In this document: piece by piece, positions 1 to 7,500 of the stretch
Numbering within the stretch: the stretch's first letter is position 1
Layout: every line of letters begins with the position of its first letter
NCBI RefSeq assembly: GCF_030693405.1
Contig: NZ_JAUYAW010000028.1
Coordinates: forward strand, 1-44,256
Origin: Phenylobacterium sp.
GTDB taxonomy: Bacteria; Pseudomonadota; Alphaproteobacteria; Caulobacterales; Caulobacteraceae
Length of the DNA stretch: 44,256 nt
Reading direction: 5' to 3'
The notes under the pieces: model-generated
What the model was told of the DNA's origin: nothing
Seen by the model: the letters and a program-made list of their open reading frames with translations, nothing else
Database searches by the model: none
Translations under genes and position numbers: made by a program

Positions 1-422
1 CGTTCGGGGCGACGGACTTCATCTGCGCGGCTGACACCGATGCGGTGAAGGCGGTGATGGAGATGACCAAGGGCGGCGTGCATCACGCCTTCGAAGCCAT
101 TGGCCTGGCCAAGACCGCCGAGCAGGCCTTCAACATGCTGCGCCGGGGCGGCACGGCCAACATCATCGGCATGATCCCCGTGGGCCAGACCATCAGCCTG
201 ATGGGCGCGGCCTTCCTGGGAGAAAAGCGCATCCAGGGCTCGATGATGGGGTCCAACCGCTTCCCCGTCGACATGCCCCGGCTGGTGGACTTCTACATGT
301 CGGGACGGCTGAAGCTGGACGACCTGGTGTCCCGCCGGCTGAAGCTCGAGCAGGTCAACGAGGCGTTCGACGAGATGAAGCGCGGGGAAATCGCCCGCTC
401 CGTCATCGTCTTCGACGCCTGA
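1..422 (+). CDS. Zinc-type alcohol dehydrogenase (MDR family), C-terminal part
   Basis: The reading frame is open from the first base, so the 5' part lies outside the window. The visible 139 residues begin FGATDF and continue into a Rossmann-fold segment (GGVHHAFEAIG, then RRGGTANIIGM), followed by the C-terminal stretch typical of class III-like, NAD-dependent alcohol dehydrogenases (FLGEKRIQGSMMGSN, then a SGRLKLDDLVSRRLKLEQVNEAFDEMKRGEIARSVIVF tail in pieces). These enzymes oxidise alcohols or S-(hydroxymethyl)glutathione-like adducts with NAD. The catalytic zinc ligands would be in the missing N-terminal half, so substrate and zinc content cannot be judged. The gene ends with TGA at 420-422; a strong hairpin 180 bases further on could terminate it. 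Confidence 0.88.
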   Translation, partial: FGATDFICAADTDAVKAVMEMTKGGVHHAFEAIGLAKTAEQAFNMLRRGGTANIIGMIPVGQTISLMGAAFLGEKRIQGSMMGSNRFPVDMPRLVDFYMSGRLKLDDLVSRRLKLEQVNEAFDEMKRGEIARSVIVFDA

Positions 423-598
423 GCGCCTGATGTCGGGGCAGGCGGGTCACAAGGTGATCCGCCTTTCTCCTAATAGGCGTGCGGGCTTGTCGTCGGGGGA
501 GACCCCGGGCAAGCTTCACCTACTGGGGTTCGGTCAACGACGTTCCTAGGGGGGAGATCGGGCGCGGCGGCATTGGTCCGCGACGATTCTGGGGGCGT

Positions 599-631
599 CC
601 AAAAGGGGCGGCGGCGGCCGCCCCTTTTTCT
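599..631. terminator. Bidirectional intrinsic terminator
   Basis: A perfect 12-bp stem (601-612 with 617-628) closes a 4-base loop and is flanked by an A-run on the left and a T-run on the right, so it can act on both strands. It lies 17 bases past the stop of the minus-strand TetR gene and downstream of the plus-strand alcohol dehydrogenase, i.e. between convergent genes. The remainder of 423-600 holds no supported gene. Confidence 0.85.
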
Positions 632-647
632 ATGGACTTGCGCGCCC

Positions 648-1880
648 CTATTCGGGGGTGAAGAAGCCCATCAGGGCGGGGCGGACATAGGCGCTGATCA
701 CCGTCTCGACGGTGGCGTCCTCGCCCCAGTGCTCCAGCAGCAGCACGGAATTGAACATCGCCATCACCAGATGCGCCGACAGCAGCGGGTCGACCGGGCG
801 GAGCGAGCCATCGGCGATGCCGTCGGCGATAATGCCGGAGAAGGCGTTGGCGATCTGCTGGAAGCGCCCGGAAATGGACCGGCGGAGTTCGCCCGGCATG
901 GCCGAGAGGGCGAAATGGCGCAGCATCCGGCCGCGCTCGCCGCTCGTCTGGTGAGCCGTCAGGGAGGCTGAGATCAGCCACAGCCGTTCCCACCCGCTGG
1001 GCTCCGACCGGCCCCGGCTCTTGGCCTCATCGATCAGGTCGAAGGTGCGCTCGAAACAGGCGCGGGCCAGTTCATCCTTGTCGGTGTTGTGGTGATAGAA
1101 GGAGCCCTTGGTGACGTTCAGATAGGCCGAGATCTTGTCCACGGAGGCGCCGCGATAGCCTTCGCGGTTGATGATCTCGGTGGCCGCTACCAGGAACCGC
1201 TCCCGGGTGACTTCGTCGTTCAGAGCCGGCGGCGCGCCGAGATCAAGCAACGGCTTGTCCGGCCGGGTCTGGCCAGGCGCCGCCAGGCCGTTGATCATGA
1301 CATCTGAGATCTTCTCGGCGACCCGTCCGAAGTCGGCGATCTCGTAGCCAGCGATCCAGGTGTCGGACCAGCAGAGCTGGTCGATGATCAGGTGGGCCAG
1401 CATGTAACGTCGCGGGCCGGTCAGCCAGGGGGCGTCGGCCGGGCGCAGCAGACGGGCCAGCCGCTGGCGCAGCGCCCGATAGGCCTCGACCAGTTCTTCG
1501 TCGCCAGGGGCGCCGATCTGGGTGATTTCGCCAAAGGGCAGCAGCCGCGGCGCTTCGCCCAGCACGATGCCCCGCCGGGTCTCGAAGTAGGCGCCGACAA
1601 AGGCGCGCAGCCGCGCCTGGGCGGTCTCCTCGCGCTCGGCGCTCTCCAGCATGGCGTTGAAGCGCGACAAGGTCAGCCGCATGCACTCGGCGGCCAGGTC
1701 TTCCTTGCGCTTGAAATAGTAAGTCAGGCTGACCGGATGCAGATCCATCCGCTTGGCCACGGCCGCCAGGGTGAATCCGCTGACGCCCTGGTCGATGAAG
1801 ACCTTGCAGGCGGCGGCCAGGATGGCGTCGCGCCGGGCGGCGTAGCGGGCGCGCGGTGGGGGACTGGTCGCGACGGTCAC
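648..1880 (-). CDS. Tandem double-domain TetR/AcrR-family regulator
   Basis: 410 residues, about twice the usual TetR length. Residues ~13-66 form one TetR DNA-binding domain (ends HPVSLTYYFKRKEDL) and residues ~224-272 a second (ends VTKGSFYHHNTDKDEL). Each is followed by ~130-150 residues of helical ligand/dimerisation domain, so the protein looks like two complete TetR proteins joined by a short linker near residues 203-220. The two halves are clearly different in sequence, so the duplication is old or the halves have different origins. The GTG start at 1880 is chosen because GGAGG sits 4 bases upstream. Dyads in the upstream region suggest autoregulation (inference). The ligand and targets are unknown. 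Confidence 0.88.
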   Translation of the reverse strand: MTVATSPPPRARYAARRDAILAAACKVFIDQGVSGFTLAAVAKRMDLHPVSLTYYFKRKEDLAAECMRLTLSRFNAMLESAEREETAQARLRAFVGAYFETRRGIVLGEAPRLLPFGEITQIGAPGDEELVEAYRALRQRLARLLRPADAPWLTGPRRYMLAHLIIDQLCWSDTWIAGYEIADFGRVAEKISDVMINGLAAPGQTRPDKPLLDLGAPPALNDEVTRERFLVAATEIINREGYRGASVDKISAYLNVTKGSFYHHNTDKDELARACFERTFDLIDEAKSRGRSEPSGWERLWLISASLTAHQTSGERGRMLRHFALSAMPGELRRSISGRFQQIANAFSGIIADGIADGSLRPVDPLLSAHLVMAMFNSVLLLEHWGEDATVETVISAYVRPALMGFFTPE

Positions 1881-1894
1881 GGGGCCTCCGAGTG

Positions 1895-1912
1895 GTGACG
1901 TTCGCTCGTCAC
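1895..1912. promoter_or_regulatory. Dyad upstream of the TetR gene, candidate operator
   Basis: GTGACG and CGTCAC arms are separated by 6 bases, centred about 24 bases before the GTG start of the double TetR gene. Size and symmetry fit a TetR-family operator placed to block its own transcription. A second dyad, CTGAC-N5-GTCAG, lies at 1947-1961. No binding data; inference from symmetry and position. Confidence 0.4.
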
Positions 1913-1974
1913 TTCAGCTTAGGCCCCAGGCGGCTCCAGCGAAACCCTGACGCAAGGTCAGTCTGGCCGGTCGA

Positions 1975-3345
1975 TCAGCGGCGCAGGTCCGCCAGGGCCA
2001 CGGTGTCGATCTCCGCGGCCGCCAGCTTGACCGCTGCATCGCCCTTGGCCGGGCCGGAGCTGGCCAGAAGGGTGTCGATCCGGCTCTTCTTGGCCTTGAA
2101 GGCCGCCAGCTCGCCGCCGGTCAGGATCGTGCCCTGGGGCACCTTGGCGCCGATCGGGTTGACCCGCTGACCGTTCTTCCAGACTTCGTAGTGCAGGTGC
2201 GGGCCGGTGGACATGCCGGTGGAGCCCACATAGGCGATCACCTGCCCCTGCTTGACCCGCATGCCGGGGCGGACGCCCTTGGCGAAGCGGGAGGCGTGGG
2301 CGTAGCCGGTCTCCCAGCCATCGGCATGGCGCACGCGCACCCAGTTGCCATAGCCGCCCCAGCGGCGGGCCTCGACGATCACCCCGTCGCCGGCCGACAG
2401 GATCGGCGTGCCGGTGCCGGCGCCGAAATCAACGCCCTGGTGGCTGCGGCGGAAGCCCAGCACCGGATGGCGGCGGGGGCCGAAGTTTGAGGTGATGCGG
2501 GCCCCGTCCACGGGGGTGCGCAGCAGGAAGCCGCGGATGTTCTTCCCGGTCTCGTCGAAATAGTCGACGTCGCCGTTATTGCGTTCAAAGCGATAGAATT
2601 TGACGCCCTTGACCTCGGCGTATTCCAGCTCGCCGGTCTCGACCACGCGGCCGCTTTCGGTGACCCGGCGTTCGAAGACCAGCTTGAACTCGTCGCCGGC
2701 CTTGATGTCCCGCTGGAAGTCCAGCTTGTGGGCGAACAGCTTGACCACCTTGGAGGTCACCGACGAGGTGGCGCCCAGCTTGGCGGCGCTTTCATAGAGC
2801 GAGCCGTGGATTTCGCCCTGGGCGACCGTGGTCTCGTTGCGGATCGCCTCTTCCATCTCCCGCAGACGCAGGGCGCCGTCGAAGGTGCGCGAGAGGGTCA
2901 CGGCGGTGGCGGGGCCGGTGCGCAGGGACAGGCCGATCAGACGGGCCTGGCCGGTCTCATCATCGGGACGGGCGATGGCGGCGTCGAAGGTCATGCCGGC
3001 CTTGATGTGGACGGTGTCCATGGCCTCGCCCAGGGTGCGGACCGCCTGGCGGGCCTCCTCGGCGGAGACCCCGGTCCGGGCCACGGCGGCTTCCAGGGTG
3101 TCGCCGGGCAGGACCTTGACGGCCACGCTCTCGGGACGGGCGAAGCCGGGAAGGGCCTCAGCCTGGGCGAAGGCTTCGTGCTGCAGGGCGCTGATGGCCG
3201 CGGAGTCCAGCAGGGGCGGGGTCGGCGCGGTGGCCTCGGCGGCGGTGAGCTTCCAGCCCAGGGCCAAAGCGCAGATGCCGCCCACGCCCACCATCAGGCG
3301 GGGCGCGTAACGAAGGGTCGGCCGTCTGGGATCGAACTCTTGCAT
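1975..3345 (-). CDS. M23-family peptidoglycan endopeptidase, membrane anchored
   Basis: 456 residues. A single membrane segment near residues 13-31 anchors the protein. Residues ~75-105 resemble a LysM/OapA-like repeat (VKVLPGDTLEAAVARTGVS). Residues ~275-400 form a LytM/peptidase M23 domain with the zinc ligands H302 and D306 (HQGVD) and the HLH motif at H383/H385, so the enzyme is probably active, cutting peptide cross-links in peptidoglycan in the periplasm. The start at 3345 is preferred over a longer frame reaching 3441, because the ATG has a GGGGG stretch just upstream and puts the membrane helix near the N terminus. It may act in cell separation or envelope growth; the exact homologue in Caulobacter was not identified. 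Confidence 0.88.
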   Translation of the reverse strand: MQEFDPRRPTLRYAPRLMVGVGGICALALGWKLTAAEATAPTPPLLDSAAISALQHEAFAQAEALPGFARPESVAVKVLPGDTLEAAVARTGVSAEEARQAVRTLGEAMDTVHIKAGMTFDAAIARPDDETGQARLIGLSLRTGPATAVTLSRTFDGALRLREMEEAIRNETTVAQGEIHGSLYESAAKLGATSSVTSKVVKLFAHKLDFQRDIKAGDEFKLVFERRVTESGRVVETGELEYAEVKGVKFYRFERNNGDVDYFDETGKNIRGFLLRTPVDGARITSNFGPRRHPVLGFRRSHQGVDFGAGTGTPILSAGDGVIVEARRWGGYGNWVRVRHADGWETGYAHASRFAKGVRPGMRVKQGQVIAYVGSTGMSTGPHLHYEVWKNGQRVNPIGAKVPQGTILTGGELAAFKAKKSRIDTLLASSGPAKGDAAVKLAAAEIDTVALADLRR

Positions 3346-3442
3346 CGTGCCCCCGGATTCCAACGACGCCACAGTCTGGGTCACCCATGACCTGACACGA
3401 CGAGATACAGCAAGTGGTAGGCCATGCCAGAGTCGGGTCATG

Positions 3443-3460
3443 CGGTTAACCGTTGGTAAC
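3443..3460. promoter_or_regulatory. Palindrome with CtrA-like half-site upstream of the M23 gene
   Basis: CGGTTAACCG (3443-3452) is a perfect 10-base palindrome followed closely by a GTAAC, about 100 bases before the M23 peptidase start. TTAACC is the CtrA half-site in Caulobacter, but the spacing to the second half does not match TTAA-N7-TTAA exactly. Candidate only. Confidence 0.25.
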
Positions 3461-3534
3461 TTTAGGGAGAAAGGTCGATTTGTCGCCCCCTGGCGCGCTA
3501 CGGGGGAACCCGGTCGCCTCAGGGATGAGTCTTT

Positions 3535-3891
3535 TCACAGCAGATTCAGCGCGCGTTCGGGCGGGCGGCACAGGGCGACCCCCTTTTCGGTCACGACGAT
3601 CGGCCGGTTGACCAGGATAGGGTCGAGGATCATCGCCGCCAGTATGGCCTCGTCAGAGGTCGCAGGGTCCGTCAGACCAAGCTCGGCGGCCTGGGTGCCA
3701 CGCTCGCGAAGCAGTTCACGGGCGCTGGCGCCGGAACGATCCACAAGCTCCTGAAGTTGTTCCTTCGTCCAGCCGACTTTCAGATATTCGACGACGGTCG
3801 GTTCGACCCCCTTCTCCCGCAGCAGGGCAAGGGTGTTGCGCGAGGTTCCGCAGGCGGGGTTGTGATAGATCACCACGTCGGGTCTGCTCAT
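3535..3891 (-). CDS. arsC: ArsC-family arsenate reductase (glutaredoxin-coupled type)
   Basis: 118 residues, the usual size for the E. coli-type ArsC/Spx-like thioredoxin fold family. The active site HNPACGTSRN has the nucleophilic cysteine at C14, followed by TLALLREKG. Later arginines in LVNRP and LCRPPERAL correspond to the family's anion-binding arginines. It would reduce arsenate to arsenite using glutathione and glutaredoxin. There is no arsR, arsB or acr3 next to it, so it stands outside a resistance operon; a housekeeping redox role cannot be excluded. Confidence 0.88.
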   Translation of the reverse strand: MSRPDVVIYHNPACGTSRNTLALLREKGVEPTVVEYLKVGWTKEQLQELVDRSGASARELLRERGTQAAELGLTDPATSDEAILAAMILDPILVNRPIVVTEKGVALCRPPERALNLL

Positions 3892-3934
3892 GGCCCTGGG
3901 ATAGCCGAGGCCGGCCTTCGAGCCAAGCGAAGCC

Positions 3935-6328
3935 TTACCAGTTCAGTGATGTCTCCCCCTTCACGATCGTGGAATCGCCGGCATCGAACGCCATCACATC
4001 ATCTGGGCGCGGCGGCGGGGGCCTCGCCCCGACCGGCCAGGCCGGCGTAATCGCCCCATATCTGATCTCCACAGTTCCAGAGGCCGCTTGGGTGCTGAAG
4101 CTGACCTGGACGGGCTGAGGATCGGCGCTCCAGCGCAGTTGGGACCACTGGCCTGGCGTCGCCAGCAGGGCGACCGGCCGACCGTTCAGGCGGACATCCT
4201 CCACGGGAACATTGCTGCGAAGCTCCAGGGTCAGGGTGACGGCGCCGGCCGGGGGAGTCGCCGACAGGACGCGTCGGCCGCCGCCAGCGTCCAGATCGAA
4301 GCGCGGGGCGGGCAGGTCGAGCATCGGCGCAGGCGCCCCCTGGACCGGCCGTCGCCAGACCGGGCTGGCGTCAACCGGACCGATAGCCTCCCCATCGGGC
4401 GACAGAAGGCGGCGGCTCCAGTCGGTCAGGTGGGGGGCGGCCTCCAGCCGGTGCGCCTGGCCCGACGTCTGATCCACCAGGTATTGCGGCATGGTCGCCT
4501 GCGGGTATCGCGCCGACCATGGCGGATCGAACCTGACCACCGCCAGCAGGACGAAGCCCGCCCCCAGGACGAGCAGGGCGGTGATGCGTCCGGCGCCGCC
4601 CATCTTCGGGTGAGCGAAGGGCCAGAGCAGGAAGGCCGTCAGCCAGGCCAGGATCGCCAGGAGCTCGACCATGTCGAGGTTCACATAGACGGCATGGATG
4701 GCGAAGCCGAGCCAGCCCAGGCCGGCGCCGCCGAGCACAATCAGGGAGACCCGCAACGGCAGGGCCCGGGCGGCGCCCAGGCTGGTGAGTGCAGCCCCCA
4801 GGCAGGCCAGGAGTAGCGGCCAGCTGATCAGGAAGGCGGTGGTCGGGACGGTCGCCTGTAGGGCGAGGCCGCCGGCCAGGCCCATGGCCAGCAGGCCGAT
4901 CCAGCTCGCGCTGCGCTGGGCGGGGCGGCCGAAGGTGATCAGGGCGACGAGACTGGCCACCAGCCCGAGGGCGAGCGCCGGCAGGTCCCACCCGCCGATC
5001 TGACAGCCGAGCCCGGCGCCGATGGCCAGCAGCGCGGTGGTCAACCGCATGCCGCCCTTGGCGAGCGCCGCGGCCGCCAGCAGGACGACGCCCAGCGCCA
5101 GGAGAATGACCACCACCTCGAACCGCGCCGCCTGGGCCAGCAGCTCCCGTTGCTCCAGGTAACCGAATCCGACCCCGGTCGCCTGTCGGGCGAAGCGCAG
5201 GATCACGGCGCCGGCCAGCAGGACATAGAGGCCAGCCAGCGCGCCCTGAGCGACATCCAGGATCTTGATCTCCTGGCCGGCCCTGCGGGCCCGGACGGCG
5301 CCCAGCATCAGCAACAGGGCCGCGGCCGCCAGCAGGCCCCATCCCAGGGATGGCGGGTAGGCGACGATCTTGCCGCCTGGCAGGGGCGCATAAACGAGGT
5401 CTGGCCCCTGGCCGGGCAGGGTGTCGGAATAGGCCGCGGCGATGGCGGCGGCCAGGGCGTGGTCGCCGATGTCCTGGACAGAGCCAGGGGACAGGGTGTC
5501 TACGCCCGCGGTGGGGCTGTGATAGTCGAACTGCCGCCCGGCGAAGGCGTAGTTGAGCCCGGCTACCCCCAGATCCCTCGGGACCGTGAAGTCCGTGTCG
5601 TTGGGCATCTGCTCATAGGCGAAGCTCGCCAGGGAGTTGGACGGCGATCTCGGAGACACCCGGGCGTAGAGGTCGATGGTCGGGCCGCCATTGACGCCGG
5701 TCTGGAACATGTTGACCCGTCCGGCCGAGCCGCGGGCCTCCAGATTGATCAGGAAGCCGATCCGTTCGGCAGCGCCAGGCTGTTCGAAATAGGCCCTGGC
5801 CCCTAGCAGACCGATCTCTTCCCCATCGGTAAAGATCACGATCACGTCCCGCTCGGGCTGACCTCGAGCCCGCAGGACGCCGATGATCTCCAGTATGGCG
5901 GCCACGCCGGTGGCGTCATCCCCAGCGCCCGGCGAGCGCGGCACGCTGTCATAGTGGGCCATCAGGGCCAGGGCCGGCGCCGTGCGATCCCGGCCCGGCA
6001 GCACCCCGGTCAGGTTCTCGATACGGGCGCCCGTGACATGGGTTTTCCCCGCGGTCTCCCGCGTCCAGACCGGGCGGGCGACCGTCACCTGGGGGGAGAG
6101 GCCAAGCGCCGTCATCCGTTCGACCAGATGCTCGCGGACAGCGAAGTTGGCGCGACTGCCCGTGGGATGGGGTTCGCGGGCGATGATCTCGATGTCGGCG
6201 AGGGCCCGGCCGGCGGAGAAGACTTCCGGCGGCGCCTCAGGGCTAAGGGGGCGGGGGGCCTGCTCCCCGAGCCAGCCGATCACGGCCCCGAGGATCAGGC
6301 AGACCACCAGCGCGATCGTCCGTTCCAT
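3935..6328 (-). CDS. M28-family metallopeptidase with polytopic membrane domain
   Basis: 797 residues. An N-terminal membrane helix (residues ~4-21) leads into a peptidase M28 domain at ~35-310 with the two-zinc ligands of aminopeptidases: H125/D127 (AHYDS), D137 or D138 (GAGDDATG), E170/E171 (TDGEE), E197 and a late histidine in FDYHSPTAG. Residues ~325-600 hold about eight to nine hydrophobic segments and the last ~200 residues form a soluble beta-rich tail. This architecture matches membrane M28 peptidases related to Fxna/ERMP1-like proteins. It probably removes N-terminal residues from peptides outside the cytoplasm. GGAGG 7 bases upstream supports the ATG at 6328. It lies downstream of ctrA in the same direction, separated by a terminator. 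Confidence 0.87.
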   Translation of the reverse strand: MERTIALVVCLILGAVIGWLGEQAPRPLSPEAPPEVFSAGRALADIEIIAREPHPTGSRANFAVREHLVERMTALGLSPQVTVARPVWTRETAGKTHVTGARIENLTGVLPGRDRTAPALALMAHYDSVPRSPGAGDDATGVAAILEIIGVLRARGQPERDVIVIFTDGEEIGLLGARAYFEQPGAAERIGFLINLEARGSAGRVNMFQTGVNGGPTIDLYARVSPRSPSNSLASFAYEQMPNDTDFTVPRDLGVAGLNYAFAGRQFDYHSPTAGVDTLSPGSVQDIGDHALAAAIAAAYSDTLPGQGPDLVYAPLPGGKIVAYPPSLGWGLLAAAALLLMLGAVRARRAGQEIKILDVAQGALAGLYVLLAGAVILRFARQATGVGFGYLEQRELLAQAARFEVVVILLALGVVLLAAAALAKGGMRLTTALLAIGAGLGCQIGGWDLPALALGLVASLVALITFGRPAQRSASWIGLLAMGLAGGLALQATVPTTAFLISWPLLLACLGAALTSLGAARALPLRVSLIVLGGAGLGWLGFAIHAVYVNLDMVELLAILAWLTAFLLWPFAHPKMGGAGRITALLVLGAGFVLLAVVRFDPPWSARYPQATMPQYLVDQTSGQAHRLEAAPHLTDWSRRLLSPDGEAIGPVDASPVWRRPVQGAPAPMLDLPAPRFDLDAGGGRRVLSATPPAGAVTLTLELRSNVPVEDVRLNGRPVALLATPGQWSQLRWSADPQPVQVSFSTQAASGTVEIRYGAITPAWPVGARPPPPRPDDVMAFDAGDSTIVKGETSLNW

Positions 6329-6420
6329 GGCTTGTCCTCCCCGTCTTGTTCTTGCGGGGGAACCTAGCCTGTTTTGTGTGACTGGCCATCGCCGCTCGCC
6401 TGACAGGCGGCCGCGGACAC

Positions 6421-6456
6421 AGAAACGCCCGCCGGAAGGAGCGGCGGGCGTTCTGT
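6421..6456 (-). terminator. Intrinsic terminator of ctrA
   Basis: A perfect 10-bp stem (6424-6433 with 6443-6452), loop of 9, followed on the minus strand by TTTCT. It lies 32 bases past the ctrA stop and before the M28 gene, isolating ctrA as a single-gene transcript. Confidence 0.75.
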
Positions 6457-6484
6457 CTTGATCGAGTCTGGAAGGGCGACGTCG

Positions 6485-7180
6485 TCAGGCGGCGACGGCG
6501 GACTCCTGCGGGTCGCGCAGCACGTAGCCGCGGCCCCAGACGGTTTCGATGTGGTGCTTGCCCTCGGCGGCCGCGGCCAGCTTCTTGCGCAGCTTGCAGA
6601 TGAAGACGTCGATGATCTTCAGCTCAGGCTCGTCCATGCCGCCATAGAGGTGGTTCAGGAACATTTCCTTGGTGAGCGTCGTCCCTTTGCGCAGGGAGAG
6701 CAGCTCGAGCATCTGGTATTCCTTGCCGGTCAGGTGGACCCGAGCGCCGTTCACCTCGACGGTCTTGGCGTCCAGGTTCACCACGATGTCGCCGGTGCGG
6801 ATGACCGACTGGGCGTGGCCCTTGGAGCGCCGGACCACCGCATGGATGCGGGCGATCAGCTCGTCCTTATGGAAAGGCTTGGTCATGTAGTCGTCGCCGC
6901 CGGCCCCGAAGGTCTTAACCTTGGTGTCGATCTCGGCGGAGCCGGACAGGATCATGACCGGGGTGTTGATCTTGCCCACCCGCAGGGTCCGCAGCACATC
7001 CATGCCGCTCATATCGGGCAGGTTCAGGTCGAGCAGGATAAGGTCATAGTCGTAGATCTTGCCCAGATCGACGCCTTCCTCACCCAGGTCGGTCGTATAG
7101 ACGTTGAAGCCTTCTGACTTCAGCATCAATTCGATGCTCTGCGCCGTGGCGCTGTCATCCTCAATCAACAGAACGCGCAT
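6485..7180 (-). CDS. ctrA: Cell-cycle master response regulator CtrA
   Basis: 231 residues, the same length as Caulobacter crescentus CtrA. An OmpR/PhoB-type receiver domain (1-~117) has the acidic pocket E7-D8-D9, phospho-acceptor D51 ([13 protein letters not shown]) and K in TKPFHKDEL. The winged-helix domain is at ~125-225, ending in [11 protein letters not shown]. The last residues are Ala-Ala, the ClpXP recognition end known for CtrA. In Caulobacter, CtrA~P blocks origin firing and activates early flagellar, chemotaxis and division genes; flagellar genes surround it here. Start: ATG at 7180 has GGAGGGA upstream and gives the family length; a 19-residue longer frame to 7237 was rejected. 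The 320-base region upstream carries GANTC sites and TTAA half-sites. Confidence 0.98.
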   Translation of the reverse strand: MRVLLIEDDSATAQSIELMLKSEGFNVYTTDLGEEGVDLGKIYDYDLILLDLNLPDMSGMDVLRTLRVGKINTPVMILSGSAEIDTKVKTFGAGGDDYMTKPFHKDELIARIHAVVRRSKGHAQSVIRTGDIVVNLDAKTVEVNGARVHLTGKEYQMLELLSLRKGTTLTKEMFLNHLYGGMDEPELKIIDVFICKLRKKLAAAAEGKHHIETVWGRGYVLRDPQESAVAA

Positions 7181-7500
7181 CAGTCCCTCCTCGAACGACA
7201 GCGCAGCTTGGATGTCTCCGGTTCGGAAACCGTCCAAGCCCCTCCCGGTAATCTTGCCGGTGAGTTAATTTAAGACCGGTTAATATTGAAGGGCCTCTGA
7301 GCAATTCGTTAATCCGATTTGAGAATCAGCGGCAAGGGGCGGCGCGCGGCGGCGAGTCGCAGTCCAGTTGAATCTTTTGTGATTGGACGTGGGCGCCGAA
7401 GCGGGGGTCGGGCGCCGGCGCGGGAATTCGGGGAACGGCCAGGCTGTGAGACCGTTTGCACGGCTAGCCCGCTGACCCCTCGCCGCCAAAAGGACGACCC
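7181..7500. promoter_or_regulatory. ctrA regulatory region with TTAA half-sites and GANTC methylation sites
   Basis: This 320-base gap lies between divergent ctrA and an SDR gene. Closest to ctrA are three TTAA half-sites at 7265-7268, 7270-7273 and 7280-7283, the latter pair spaced by 6 bases, and a fourth at 7309-7312; TTAA is the CtrA-binding half-site and is rare in such GC-rich DNA. Three CcrM target sites GANTC lie at 7323-7327, 7354-7358 and 7370-7374. In C. crescentus, ctrA has two promoters, one repressed by full methylation of a GANTC and one activated by CtrA itself; the arrangement here is consistent with that. I cannot place the -10/-35 elements. No convincing gene is present. 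Confidence 0.65.

Noticed and set aside
3483..3515. CCCCC/GGGGG hairpin after arsC
   Set aside because: Only five base pairs and no T-run; too weak to call a terminator.
7280..7489. 69-codon minus-strand frame in the ctrA upstream region
   Set aside because: Arg/Pro-rich, no Shine-Dalgarno, and it overlaps the GANTC and TTAA regulatory sites.
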